From Rhodospirillales bacterium (lineage in GTDB: Bacteria > Pseudomonadota > Alphaproteobacteria > Micavibrionales > Micavibrionaceae), in assembly GCA_020638365.1 (NCBI GenBank), contig JACKIQ010000004.1, forward strand, positions 1-64,000: 64,000 nucleotides of DNA, in the 5' to 3' direction. The position numbers were made by a program, and so were the translations under genes. Of the stretch, positions 23,155 to 32,485 are shown in pieces (position 1 is the stretch's first letter; each line of letters opens with the position of its first letter). The notes below the pieces were generated by a model, which worked only from the letters and a program-made list of their open reading frames with translations, did no database searches and was not told where the DNA came from.

Positions 23155-25761
23155 ATGAAAAAACTGCGCAAGCCAGTTAGAAAAGGGAAGGGCATCCGTC
23201 CGAGTCTGTGGCTGACGTCGGGAATGGCGCAGACCATGGTGATGCTCAATGGCGTGATCCTGACGATCACGGCATTTTACATTCTGAGTATTTTTGTCAA
23301 GGGCATGTCCAACGAAGAGTTCCGCACCGTCGCCGAGGATGCCGGCCGAGTGTTTATCGAAGGAATATCCGGCCAGGAAAACACGATGCGTCTGGTTTCA
23401 AGCGTTCTCATGCTGACGGAAAACTCGAACAAAACCGAACTGGCCGAGCAGATCAGGCGGAATGTGCCGGGCTTGAGTGATTTTGAGCAGGTGTTGTGGA
23501 TATACGAGTCGTCTCCGGGAGCGTGGCAGTACAAAACCATATTTGAATCGTCGCGTCTGGTAAAAAGAGAAATGGACTACCAGCTAGTCCCAAGCCAGAA
23601 ATTGATTACCCAGATCGTGAACGAAAAATATTTTGAGGACGACCGCTTGAGGGTTGTCAGCGATCTGCCCGGAATGAACTACACAGAAACAAATACGTCC
23701 CCCCCGACCATGGAACGCCCGTTCGCCCTGCTGAAGGTAGTCAGGAAAAACAGTTCTCGGGACGGGGTTGTTTTCGGTATTGGCCGCCCCGACAAGCTTC
23801 TCAAGGAAGGATGGCTGGAAAAACAAAGCTCCGTATACAACCTGAATATCCGGGAGACCAATACGGGGCGTAATATCTACAGCATGGAAAACGACAGCGA
23901 AGGACAGCAGGCAGTCGCATACACGCAAAATTACAATTTCTCCGTCGGCGACAATGAATGGCAGATCATGATCCAGTTCTCCAAGAAGAAAAGCCTCGCC
24001 TACATGGAACAAATGCCATACGTCGTTCTTCTTCTCGGCGTGGTCCTGACGGTTATTGGAACGCTGTTCGTTCGCAACAACCATATGCAGTCCAAACGCG
24101 TGGCCGCAATGAACATGGCGCTGGAGCAGAAAAATCTGGAACTTGAAACGGAAATCGGAGAACGCGAGCGCCTCAACAGCGCCCTGCAGAAAGCCGACCG
24201 CGAAAACCGCGCGGTTATCGACTCGGTCAGCGATATTATCTTTGAGACGGATACGGAAGGAAACCTCCTGTTTCTAAGCGCTGCATGGCGTAAGATCACC
24301 GGCTTTGATCAGGAGCGTTCGAAAGGTAATAACCTGTTCTCAATGCTAAACCCGGAAGATCAGGCCAAGCAGAAGAAAGAATTTGATATGATGGTGCGCG
24401 GCCAGAAGCAGGCCTACCGCACGTTCACGAGAATCAGGACTCAGGAGGGAACTTTCCGTTCGATCGAACTGGCGATCTCGATGATCCGCCAGGATGAAAA
24501 CAAGAATCTCCGCGTTGCCGGCACGATAACCGATGTCGAGGAACGCCGCCGTGCCGAGCGCGCCTTGGCCGAAGCGGAAAAGAAATACCGGACGATCGTT
24601 GAAAACGCTGCTGGCGGTCTCTATCAGCTCACCCCTGAAGGGATTTATCTCAGCGCCAACCCCTCTATGGCCCGGATTTTGGGGTATCAGAGCGTGGAGG
24701 AGTTGCTGCGCGATGTAAAGAACGCCAATGGTACGGTCTATATCGACAAGGAAGAACGCGAAGCCTTCGTCAACGCCCTGATGCGCGCCGGACAGATCAA
24801 CGGCTACGAAACTCAGGTCTTCAAGAAAGGCGGCACAAAAATCTGGGTCAGTGAAAACATTCGCTGCGTGAAGGATGAAAGCGGGCACATCCTGTATTTT
24901 GAAGGCAGCATGGAAGATATTACTAAGCGCAAGGAGGCCGAGATTGCCCTGCGTGAAGCGAAGGTCCAGTCCGATATGGCCAACCGGGCGAAAACAGAAT
25001 TTATCGCCAATATGAGCCATGAACTGCGCACGCCACTGAACGCGATTATCGGCTTCTCTGAAATCATGAAAAACGAGGTTATGGGGCCTCTGGGTGCGGA
25101 CATGTACAGGGACTATGTCCGCGATATTTTCAAAAGCGGCAAGGGCCTTCTGAAGATCATCAACGAAATTCTGGACATTTCGAAGATTGAATCCGGAGAC
25201 CGCGAACTGAACGAAAGTGAATTTTCCTTCGAAAGTGTCATTCAGACATGTCTGGATCTTCACAGAAACAAGGTCGAAAACAAGGGGATCGTCATCGCGA
25301 ACAACACCTCGGATCTGCCTTACATTATAGGGGAAGAGGTTGCCGTCAAGCAGATCATTGCGAACATCTATTCCAACGCGGTTAAATTTACCCCCGAAGG
25401 CGGACGCATAACCCTGATGTGTACATATGACCATGACGGATCGTTGCGTTTCTCCATTTCCGACACAGGCGTGGGTCTGAGCAAGGACGAAATTCAGAAA
25501 GCGCTCTCACCCTTCGGGCAAATCGACAACGCCCTCGACCGCGCTGGCACAGGCGCGGGGCTGGGCCTGACGCTCTCCAAGTCCATGATGAATTTGCATG
25601 GCGGCGACTTGGAAATTCTTTCCGAAAAGGGTATCGGCACGACGGTCAGCCTGATCTTCCCGCAGGAACGGGTATCGTGGCGCGAGAAAAAACCGGCGCC
25701 CCCCGCCGACATTGTAGAAAAATCGGCCATAGATGCGCACAACACGGGCGAACAAGCCTAG
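23155..25761 (+). CDS. PAS-domain sensor histidine kinase
   Basis: An 868-residue membrane kinase. A transmembrane segment near residues 25-45 precedes a large extracytoplasmic sensor. A second transmembrane segment (VVLLLGVVLTVIGTLFV) lies near 290, followed by a coiled coil. Two PAS domains follow (about 345-470 and 480-600), each ending in a PAC-like segment. The H-box IANMSHELRTPLNAIIGFSEIM carries His622. The ATPase domain has NIYSNAVKFTPEGG, DTGVGL and GAGLGLTLSKSMM. No receiver domain or response regulator is adjacent, so the partner is unknown. The ATG at 23155 with GGGGC upstream is preferred over a TTG at 23125. Confidence 0.9.
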   Translation: MKKLRKPVRKGKGIRPSLWLTSGMAQTMVMLNGVILTITAFYILSIFVKGMSNEEFRTVAEDAGRVFIEGISGQENTMRLVSSVLMLTENSNKTELAEQIRRNVPGLSDFEQVLWIYESSPGAWQYKTIFESSRLVKREMDYQLVPSQKLITQIVNEKYFEDDRLRVVSDLPGMNYTETNTSPPTMERPFALLKVVRKNSSRDGVVFGIGRPDKLLKEGWLEKQSSVYNLNIRETNTGRNIYSMENDSEGQQAVAYTQNYNFSVGDNEWQIMIQFSKKKSLAYMEQMPYVVLLLGVVLTVIGTLFVRNNHMQSKRVAAMNMALEQKNLELETEIGERERLNSALQKADRENRAVIDSVSDIIFETDTEGNLLFLSAAWRKITGFDQERSKGNNLFSMLNPEDQAKQKKEFDMMVRGQKQAYRTFTRIRTQEGTFRSIELAISMIRQDENKNLRVAGTITDVEERRRAERALAEAEKKYRTIVENAAGGLYQLTPEGIYLSANPSMARILGYQSVEELLRDVKNANGTVYIDKEEREAFVNALMRAGQINGYETQVFKKGGTKIWVSENIRCVKDESGHILYFEGSMEDITKRKEAEIALREAKVQSDMANRAKTEFIANMSHELRTPLNAIIGFSEIMKNEVMGPLGADMYRDYVRDIFKSGKGLLKIINEILDISKIESGDRELNESEFSFESVIQTCLDLHRNKVENKGIVIANNTSDLPYIIGEEVAVKQIIANIYSNAVKFTPEGGRITLMCTYDHDGSLRFSISDTGVGLSKDEIQKALSPFGQIDNALDRAGTGAGLGLTLSKSMMNLHGGDLEILSEKGIGTTVSLIFPQERVSWREKKPAPPADIVEKSAIDAHNTGEQA

Positions 25762-26399
25762 AAGAGGGCGTCCTCGTCATTCTCGGCCAGAAGAATTCCG
25801 CGTGCGGTCTCATAGGAAAACCCCGCTCTGGCAAAGGCGCCCAGCTCTTTCTTAAGAACCGAAGGGTCACTTGCCCCGGCACCCCCGCGGCGATAAGGCC
25901 CTAGGCGTCTTTTCCGCGCAAAGCGCAGCGCTGCCTCCCGCTCTTCCTCCCTGTCATCCGTACCGTATTCTTCGCTCAGCCTCTCAAGGGCAACTTCGAT
26001 CTGTTCCGCCTTCAAGCCGCGCTCGGTCATTTTAGCGAAGATAGCTTTGCGCGAGCGTCCCTGCCGCCGCAGTGAAAGTGCAAGCCCCCGCGCGAAGAGC
26101 GCGTCGTTTAAAAGCCCGGAACCTTCGAATCGCTCGGCCAGTTTCTCGACCAACGCCCGGCAGGTCTCAAAATCCTGATCGGTATGCGCGGCGCAGGATC
26201 GTTTGACCTTGCGCATCATGACGCGCTTGAAATGCGCTTTGCTGGCCGAAAACCGCTGGAGATAAAACAGTCCGGAATTATGAAGGTAGCTCTCGGTAAT
26301 ACGGCGCGGCAGACGTTTTTTTCCTGTTTCGCTTTTTCGACTTTCGCGTCTTTGCCTATTGACCGGGGTCTGCTCTTCTTTATGCTTTGATTGTCCCAT
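25758..26399 (-). CDS. recX: Regulatory protein RecX
   Basis: A 213-residue, very basic protein, mostly three-helix RecX repeats. LHNSGLFYLQRFSASKAHFKRVM and LNDALFARGLALSLRRQGRSRKAIFAKMTERG are the family pattern. RecX modulates RecA filament growth. The N-terminal ~30 residues are a charged low-complexity extension. recA is not in the window. The stop overlaps the end of the convergent kinase by four bases, and the start overlaps the ATG of the divergent ABC permease. Confidence 0.88.
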   Translation of the reverse strand: MGQSKHKEEQTPVNRQRRESRKSETGKKRLPRRITESYLHNSGLFYLQRFSASKAHFKRVMMRKVKRSCAAHTDQDFETCRALVEKLAERFEGSGLLNDALFARGLALSLRRQGRSRKAIFAKMTERGLKAEQIEVALERLSEEYGTDDREEEREAALRFARKRRLGPYRRGGAGASDPSVLKKELGAFARAGFSYETARGILLAENDEDALF

Positions 26400-27237
26400 G
26401 GCACTAAACTACAGCAGGTTGACCCGGATGAAAATGGCCATACCAGAACAGGGCGAGCGCCGCATAGTCGGGATAAACAGGATTGGGCTCATGACTCTGA
26501 TCCGCAAGGAGATAGAGCGTTTCCTCAAGGTCTATACCCAGACGCTCATCGCCCCGGCGGTCACAACGCTGCTTTTTTATACGGTTTTTGCGCTGGCCTT
26601 TGGCGGTCTGGAAAGAAAGATGGAAGATGGGTTGTCCTACCTCTCCTTTCTGGCGCCCGGCCTTGTAATGATGGCTATGGCCCAGAACGCCTTCTCCAAC
26701 ACCTCGTCCTCAATTGTCATATCAAAGATTCAAGGCAACATAGTCGATCTTCTTATGCCGCCTCTATCCTCCCTTGAAATCCTGATCGGGTATCTTTTCG
26801 GCTCCGTCTTTCGCGGTCTGGTCGTCGGGGCCGCGACGCTCCTGACCCTCTCCCTGTTCGTGACACTTCCTTACCACTCGATCGCGGCGATCCTTTTATT
26901 CGCAGTTCTCGGCACCTGGATGATGGGGGCGCTCGGCATAGTGGCCGGGATATGGTCCGACAGGTTCGATCACATCGCGGCCTTTACAAATTTCATCGTC
27001 ACCCCACTGACGTTCCTCTCCGGCACGTTTTACCGCATCGGCATCCTGCCCGAACCGTGGCAGACTCTGGCGCACTATAATCCTTTCTTCCATATGATTG
27101 ACGGATTTCGCTACGGCTTTATCGGGCACGCCGATGGAAGTATTCTTCTGGGCATGACGTTATTGCTCGTAATCAATACGGGCATAACGCTGCTGGCATA
27201 CAGGATGTTTGAAACAGGATACAAGATAAAGGGATGA
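26398..27237 (+). CDS. ABC-2 type transporter permease
   Basis: A 279-residue membrane protein with six hydrophobic segments, of the YadH/ABC-2 class. Motifs are TLIRKEIERFLKVYTQTLIAPAVTTLLFY, FLAPGLVMMAMAQNAFSN and the C-terminal FLSGTFYRIGILPEPWQTLAHYNPFFHMIDGFRYGFIG. Such permeases export lipids, polysaccharides or drugs with a separate ATPase. No ATPase gene is adjacent, which is unusual for the family. Possible starts are 26398, 26428 (AGCAGG ten bases upstream) and 26434. The gene is divergent from recX. Confidence 0.87.
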   Translation: MALNYSRLTRMKMAIPEQGERRIVGINRIGLMTLIRKEIERFLKVYTQTLIAPAVTTLLFYTVFALAFGGLERKMEDGLSYLSFLAPGLVMMAMAQNAFSNTSSSIVISKIQGNIVDLLMPPLSSLEILIGYLFGSVFRGLVVGAATLLTLSLFVTLPYHSIAAILLFAVLGTWMMGALGIVAGIWSDRFDHIAAFTNFIVTPLTFLSGTFYRIGILPEPWQTLAHYNPFFHMIDGFRYGFIGHADGSILLGMTLLLVINTGITLLAYRMFETGYKIKG

Positions 27238-27269
27238 ACGTTACTACCATAAAAAAGGATCAGGAGAGA

Positions 27270-27872
27270 ATGAAAGGATGTAAAAAATGGATACGTCATG
27301 GCTTGTTTTTGTCGGTGCTGGTGGGTCTGGCCGGATGCGCCACGACATCCGCTCCGCCGCTCCAAAAAATGACGTTCGACCAGTTGGAGCCCTTTCCGCT
27401 GTATGTCGCCTCCTACGAAATCAAAAATCAGACTTTGGATATGCTGGGCTTTGCGCCTGATAATGTGGAGCAGGGCTTCATCGCATCCGTCAGCCAGACT
27501 GTCGACGATTACCTCCGCCACCGTTTTTCGGCGGTCGGGACGAACGGGAAATTTCTGGCGGTCCTCAAGGAGGCGACCCTGACACAAAAGCAAATTCCTT
27601 CGGACAACAGGATCGGCGCATGGATGAACGTGGATAATCGCGACCGTTATGATCTTAAGGTCGTCGTTCACATGGCCGTTTTCGGGCTGGAAAACTATGA
27701 AAAGAGAGGAGTCGACGTTATTGCCAACCAGATGGTCACGATCCCCGAGCATGTCACGCTCGCTGAACGGGAAACGTTGCAGATGCAGGCTCTCGACAGT
27801 CTCCTGGACAATCTCGATGGCTCGATCCAGCAGGTCCTCAGGGAGGATTTTCGCATCCTGCGCCCCTACTGA
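27270..27872 (+). CDS. Predicted outer-membrane lipoprotein, unknown function
   Basis: A 200-residue protein with a lipoprotein signal: basic start, hydrophobic stretch LFLSVLVGL and lipobox LAGC. The mature part contains FPLYVASYEIKNQ and a beta/alpha pattern ending DNLDGSIQQVLREDF, which recalls small ABC-associated or LptE-like lipoproteins without a firm match. The ATG at 27270 was chosen for its strong AGGAGA site. An upstream ATG at 27234 overlaps the permease stop. It is probably co-transcribed with that permease and may work with it. Confidence 0.72.
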   Translation: MKGCKKWIRHGLFLSVLVGLAGCATTSAPPLQKMTFDQLEPFPLYVASYEIKNQTLDMLGFAPDNVEQGFIASVSQTVDDYLRHRFSAVGTNGKFLAVLKEATLTQKQIPSDNRIGAWMNVDNRDRYDLKVVVHMAVFGLENYEKRGVDVIANQMVTIPEHVTLAERETLQMQALDSLLDNLDGSIQQVLREDFRILRPY

Positions 27873-27882
27873 TGACTGGAGC

Positions 27883-29343
27883 CTAATGCTTCCAGAAATA
27901 GGGCGTAAGCAGGATCAGGACGGTAAAAATCTCCAGCCGCCCGAGCAGCATGGCAAAGGATAGAACCCATTTGGCACCGTCGCTCAAGGGAGCGTAGCTT
28001 CCATAAGGGCCGACGATAGGGCCGAAACCCGGCCCGACATTCGAAAGACAGGCGGCCGATGCCGAAAGAGAAGTCACAAGGTCAAGCCCGGTCAGGGAAA
28101 GCAGGATCGCGATCACGGAGAAGGACAGGGCGAACAGGAAGAAAAAACTCATCACCGATGCCGGAACGCTGGGCGGAACAGGCTTTCGCGCATAATAAGG
28201 GATAAAGACGCCGTGTGGATACATAAGCTTGCCCATCTGGGTTTTTGCGACTGCATACAGGATCTGGAACCGGAAGATCTTGATCCCGCTGGCCGATGAT
28301 CCCGAACAGCCGCCCAATGCCATCAGAAAGAAAAGAACGGCGAGGCTCACTCCCCCCCATGCGCTGAAATTTGTCGTGTAATATCCCGTGCCTGTGATGA
28401 TTGAAACCGTATGAAACAGCGAGACGCGTAGCGCTTCGGAACCCTGAAGGCCGTCCACGCGGTAAAGCTGTACGGCCACGACGATGCTGCAGGCCAAGAT
28501 GAAAAAAAGAAACCAGTGGACCTGCCCGTCGCGAAACAGCGGGGCGGGGCGTCCGCGCAGGGCCTTGAGGTAAAGCACGAAAGGGAGGCTGCCCAGAACC
28601 ATGAAAAGAATTGCTGTAAACTCTGCTCCGGGGTTGTGCAGGTCGCTGAAAGCATGGTTGAAGGTCGAAAAACCGCCCGTGGAGATCGTCGTCATGCTGT
28701 GCGCTACGGCGTCGAAGATTTCAAACCCTGAAGCCATGTAACTGAGTGCGCACAGGACCGTCAGCCCCAGATAAAGGGTAAATAGATTTGACACGAGCTG
28801 CATGGTGCGCGGGAAAACCTTTTCGCTGTCGGAGTATTCAGAGCGGAAAATCTGCATACCCCCGATATTCAGGAACGGCAGAAGTGATACGGAAAGCACG
28901 ATCACCCCGATTCCGCCCAGCCATTGCAGCATGGCGCGCCAGAGAAGGATTCCTGCCGGCGCGTCTTGCGGTGAGGAAAGAATGGTCGCTCCGGTCGTCG
29001 AAAGTCCGGACATGGCCTCGAAAAAGGAATCGGCGACTGTAAGCTTCAGGGATGAAAACCAGAACGGCAGCGCCGCGAATCCTGCAAGTAAAATCCATGA
29101 AGACACGGCCAGCAGGAAAGCCTCGCGGATGGAAAGAGAAAAATCCTGCCCGGCGCTGCTGAGGACGAGCGCTCCTCCGAAGAAGGCGGTTACGATGATG
29201 CATGCGAAAAACACTTTCCAGTCGTCGTACCCGAAATAGAAATCCGAAAGCATGGGCAAAACCATGCTCAGCGAGAGAATGATCAGGAGAACCCCGTTTA
29301 TAAAAAGAATTGGTCGAACGCGCACGTCTTCCACCCCCGCCAT
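27883..29343 (-). CDS. trkH: Trk-type potassium transporter subunit TrkH
   Basis: A 486-residue integral membrane protein of the TrkH/KtrB family, four membrane-pore-membrane repeats. Selectivity-filter-like segments are AMSGLSTTGATI, SMTTISTGGFSTF, TVSIITGTGYYTT and ASAACLSNVGPGFG. Other marks are LQWLGGIGVIVL, MALGGCSGSSASGIKIFR and the C-terminal LLGRLEIFTVLILL. TrkA is not adjacent. The start is uncertain: the ATG at 29343 lacks a ribosome site, while a GTG at 29325 has GGGGGTGG ahead. A GAGCCGT/ACGGCTC hairpin abuts the ATG. Confidence 0.93.
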   Translation of the reverse strand: MAGVEDVRVRPILFINGVLLIILSLSMVLPMLSDFYFGYDDWKVFFACIIVTAFFGGALVLSSAGQDFSLSIREAFLLAVSSWILLAGFAALPFWFSSLKLTVADSFFEAMSGLSTTGATILSSPQDAPAGILLWRAMLQWLGGIGVIVLSVSLLPFLNIGGMQIFRSEYSDSEKVFPRTMQLVSNLFTLYLGLTVLCALSYMASGFEIFDAVAHSMTTISTGGFSTFNHAFSDLHNPGAEFTAILFMVLGSLPFVLYLKALRGRPAPLFRDGQVHWFLFFILACSIVVAVQLYRVDGLQGSEALRVSLFHTVSIITGTGYYTTNFSAWGGVSLAVLFFLMALGGCSGSSASGIKIFRFQILYAVAKTQMGKLMYPHGVFIPYYARKPVPPSVPASVMSFFFLFALSFSVIAILLSLTGLDLVTSLSASAACLSNVGPGFGPIVGPYGSYAPLSDGAKWVLSFAMLLGRLEIFTVLILLTPYFWKH

Positions 29344-29399
29344 GAGCCGTACAAAAAATAAGAAACGGCTCGGTAAAAACAGGAAATCAGGATAAACCC

Positions 29400-29433
29400 A
29401 AAAAAAAGAAGCGCAAGATGATCTTGCGCTTCT
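29400..29433 (-). terminator. Rho-independent terminator of the OmpA-like lipoprotein gene
   Basis: An 11-base-pair stem, GAAGCGCAAGA (29408-29418) with TCTTGCGCTTC (29422-29432), has a three-base loop. On the minus strand it is followed by eight T residues (complement of 29400-29407). It lies 23 bases after the minus-strand stop, a textbook intrinsic terminator. Confidence 0.92.
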
Positions 29434-29455
29434 GTTGTTCTTTAAACGACAGCCC

Positions 29456-30334
29456 TTATTGGAAGGAGATGTTGGCGCGGCGGTTGGCCGGCTCCCGGAC
29501 GTTGTCGGGCGTGGGGACAAGAAGATCGTCCTCACCGCGGCTCTCGATATTGATGATGTTCTCGGGAACGCCCAGCTTCACGAGCGCGTCACGCACGGCC
29601 GAAGCACGCTTGAATGCCAGACGCTGGTTATAGTCGGACGGTCCGGACGTATCCGCGTGTCCTTGAATATTGACCTGCGAGGGCGGATTCTTGGCCACTT
29701 CCTTGGCGACGGCTTCCAGAACGTTAAGTGCGCTGTTGCTGATGTCGTACTTATCCCAGTTGAAAAAGACAAGGTACATGGCTTCTTCGGGGATCATCGG
29801 CGGCGGCTCGTCCGCGGCGACAGGTTGCGGGGCCTGATGAAGGAGCCCTTCAAGTTCGTTAATCGAATCTTCGAACGCTTTCTTGCAGGTCAGGATATCG
29901 TGCGTCTGCCAGTTTTCTTCCTGCTGCTCAATCCAGCAGTCGTAATTGACCTGGGCTTTCGCGGCGGTCGCCGGGGCGATTTCGCGTGCGCCAAGGTCAA
30001 AAGCAACGATAAGGCGTCCGCGTGCAGCGCCGAGTTCCTTGATATGAGCTTCGCTCAGGTTCCAGTCGTTAACCGGCTCGGGCATTACGGTCTCGCCCGA
30101 AGCGGCGGCTAGCCCCTTGCGTGCGAAATGCAGCGCGTCGGGGTAATCGAACATGTCCTTAAGTTCACGGTTTGCAAAGGTTTTATACTCCGCGGCCAAG
30201 GCCTGCGTGAAGGGGCTGCCCACGGCTTTGGCTTCGTTTAGAGCGTCAACTTCGCTGTAAGTGTCAAAGACGGTACAGCCGCTCAGCGCGATCATACCGA
30301 AGGCTGCCAGAAAAACGTTACGCAAGGATTTCAT
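29456..30334 (-). CDS. OmpA-family outer-membrane lipoprotein
   Basis: A 292-residue protein. The signal peptide ends in lipobox ALSGC, so it should be lipid-anchored. Residues ~20-175 are a helical, unassigned region. The C-terminal ~110 residues are an OmpA/Pal peptidoglycan-binding domain, with VFFNWDKYDIS, VNIQGHADTSG, YNQRLAFKRASAVRDALVKLGV and NRRANISF. It should tether the outer membrane to the cell wall. The ATG at 30334 has GAGGGGGC upstream, better than the 27-base longer reading. A strong intrinsic terminator follows. Confidence 0.9.
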   Translation of the reverse strand: MKSLRNVFLAAFGMIALSGCTVFDTYSEVDALNEAKAVGSPFTQALAAEYKTFANRELKDMFDYPDALHFARKGLAAASGETVMPEPVNDWNLSEAHIKELGAARGRLIVAFDLGAREIAPATAAKAQVNYDCWIEQQEENWQTHDILTCKKAFEDSINELEGLLHQAPQPVAADEPPPMIPEEAMYLVFFNWDKYDISNSALNVLEAVAKEVAKNPPSQVNIQGHADTSGPSDYNQRLAFKRASAVRDALVKLGVPENIINIESRGEDDLLVPTPDNVREPANRRANISFQ

Positions 30335-30588
30335 AATTATTGCCCCCTCAAATAAAAGCAAAGCTCGAGAATAGTCCTGAAAAACATTTCCACGGACTTA
30401 TTCACCGTTGAAAACATTCCATTACAGTTTTTATATGCGAAACGGCGCAAAGTAAAGCTTAGTTTATGATTTTTAAGTTTTTTTCTGGGTGAAAGCCTGT
30501 GGAATATTAACTTTTTTGCATTGCACAAAAACAGAGGCGGCTTATACTTGGGACTAGAAGTATAACCAACGGAAATGGGGAGACAAAC

Positions 30589-31197
30589 ATGGTATCGCAA
30601 GGAGCAGAAGTAAGGAAAGCGGCATTCCTCGTTGAAAATGGCTTTTCGGAAGCGGATTTCGTTGACGCGGCTGCGGCTGTGGAAAAAGAGGGGTGGCATG
30701 TCCGTGTCATCAGCACCGGGGGACAGAGTATCAGGGGCTGGAGTGGTTCGGATTGGGGCGCCGTTTATGCGGTTTCCGGCGGGTTAAGGGATGTATGCGC
30801 GGGGGAGTATAGCCTTCTGGTTGTACCCGGCGGGCGCAGAAGTATTGATAAACTGGGGATCTGCCGGGAAACGCGGGGTGCTATCGCCGGGTTTCTGGTC
30901 TCAAGGCGGCCTGCGGTTTTCTATAACGATGCGGTTTCCCTGCTCTTGGACGGGACCGGGATCGTAAAGGCGAAGAACCTATCGGCCCCGGCAATTCTTG
31001 CGCCCGTCATTCTTGAGGAAGGGGCGACATGGAGTGAGGCCCCGGTCTCCGCCAGCGGAGACCTATTGACGGTCTGTGCCGAAAAACCTTCTTTCTCAAA
31101 AGAAATCCGGACGTTCCTGAACAAGATGTCGGTTCATGAAACGATCAAGGGGCCGGAATTGCCGGTCCGGGGAGCAAGTCGCGATAAAGCCGCTTGA
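30589..31197 (+). CDS. DJ-1/PfpI-like protein lacking the usual nucleophile
   Basis: A 202-residue flavodoxin-like protein of the DJ-1/PfpI superfamily. Shared features are VRKAAFLVENGFSEADFVDAAAA (acidic residue early), LLVVPGGRRSID and the elbow region. In active members the elbow reads approximately A-x-C-H-G/A. Here it is AVFYNDAVSLLL, with Tyr-Asn where Cys-His is expected. The glyoxalase/deglycase-type activity is therefore doubtful; a binding or structural role is more likely. A ribosome site (GGGGAGAC) precedes the ATG. It stands alone between ompA and prfB. Confidence 0.7.
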   Translation: MVSQGAEVRKAAFLVENGFSEADFVDAAAAVEKEGWHVRVISTGGQSIRGWSGSDWGAVYAVSGGLRDVCAGEYSLLVVPGGRRSIDKLGICRETRGAIAGFLVSRRPAVFYNDAVSLLLDGTGIVKAKNLSAPAILAPVILEEGATWSEAPVSASGDLLTVCAEKPSFSKEIRTFLNKMSVHETIKGPELPVRGASRDKAA

Positions 31198-31260
31198 TTT
31201 CGCCCCGCCCTTTAGCCTAAGTAAAGGGCGACAGGAAAACGTTTCGAGGGAAAACACGAC

Positions 31261-32374
31261 ATGCGCGCCGAAATTCAAGCAGTTGTAAGCGATATAGAGG
31301 AATCGCTCGCATTGCTGAGGAGGAATCTTTGACTGGGACGCCGCCGTCCTCCGCCTCGAAGAACTGAACAGCCTCGCCGAAAATCCCGATCTCTGGTCTG
31401 ACCCTGATAAGGCGCAGAAACTCATGCGTGAACGCACGCAAGTGTCTCAGGCTGTGGAAGCAGTCCGCCGGATCGAGGCAGGTGTCCGCGACAATGTCGA
31501 ATTGCTCGAACTCGCCGAATCCGAAGGCGACACGGAAATGATCGCGGAATCCGAAGCTGCGCTCAATGAACTTATGGAGAACGCGCAGCGCCGCAGGCTG
31601 GAAAGCCTGCTGAGCGGTGAGGCGGACAATAATGATGCTTATCTGCAGGTCAATGCAGGGGCAGGAGGGACCGAAGCGCAGGACTGGGGCGAGATTCTCG
31701 CGCGCATGTATACCCGCTGGGCCGAGCAGCATGAGTACACGGTCGAGATTATAGAGCGCAGCGACGGGGAGGAGGCGGGCCTTAAATCCTGTACTCTGAA
31801 GATCGAGGGGCCGCAGGCCTACGGCTGGCTAAAGACCGAAACCGGCGTCCACAGGCTGGTGCGCATATCGCCCTTCGATTCCAACGCCCGCCGTCATACC
31901 AGCTTCGCGTCCGTGGCTGTTTCGCCCGTGGTCGATGACGATATCAATATCGAAGTCGAGGAAAAGGACCTGCGGGTCGACACCTACAGGTCGAGCGGAA
32001 AAGGCGGGCAGCACGTGAACACGACCGATAGCGCGGTGCGCTTGACCCACCTCCCGACGGGGATAGCGGTAGCGTGTCAGGCCGGACGCTCCCAGCATCA
32101 GAACAAGGCGGAAGCGCTGCGGCTCCTCAAGGCCAGACTTTATGAGGCCGAACTCATGAAAAGGGAGGAGGAAGCCGCCCGCGAGCATGGGGAAAAGACG
32201 GATATCGGCTGGGGTCACCAGATCCGGTCCTATGTTCTGCAACCCTACCAGATGATCAAGGACCTGCGCACCGGTGTGGAAACTTCGAACGCGCAGGGCG
32301 TACTCGACGGGGATCTTGACCGGTTTCTGGAAGCCAGTCTGGCGCATAGAGCCGATTCAGAGTCTAAATCCTAA
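31261..32374 (+). CDS. prfB: Peptide chain release factor 2, expressed by programmed +1 frameshift
   Basis: Release factor for UGA and UAA stops (370 residues after frameshifting). The first 23 codons from ATG 31261 end at an in-frame TGA (31330-31332) in CTTTGAC. Reading continues in +1 from GAC at 31331. The main part holds the stop-codon-reading SPF motif (RISPFDSNARRHTSF) and the peptidyl-tRNA hydrolysis motif GGQ in SSGKGGQHVNTTDSAVR. An internal AGGAGG-like site four bases before CTT promotes the shift, as in E. coli prfB. The gene is intact; the stop is regulatory. Confidence 0.96.
31317..31333 (+). promoter_or_regulatory. prfB programmed frameshift signal
   Basis: GAGGAGGAAT precedes CTT-TGA-C. 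The Shine-Dalgarno-like AGGAGG (31318-31323) pairs with 16S rRNA while CTT is in the P site, favouring a +1 slip past the UGA stop. Low RF2 slows termination and raises frameshifting, which gives autoregulation. The spacing and slippery codon match the well-studied site. Confidence 0.94.
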
Positions 32375-32485
32375 AAAAATATATATAACAGTGCATTACA
32401 CGGTTTATTGAAATATTCTTTGAGAATTATGGATAAAAGTGTATGATTTAACCCGTCTTTCGAAGAATTGGAACGGTTACTGAGC

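Noticed and set aside
24346..25434. 362-codon open frame opposite the PAS kinase
   Set aside because: The plus-strand kinase is unmistakable, so the antisense frame is a composition effect.
31330..31332. Early stop in prfB as a sign of a pseudogene
   Set aside because: The stop lies in the standard CTTTGAC frameshift site with an AGGAGG stimulator, so it is programmed.
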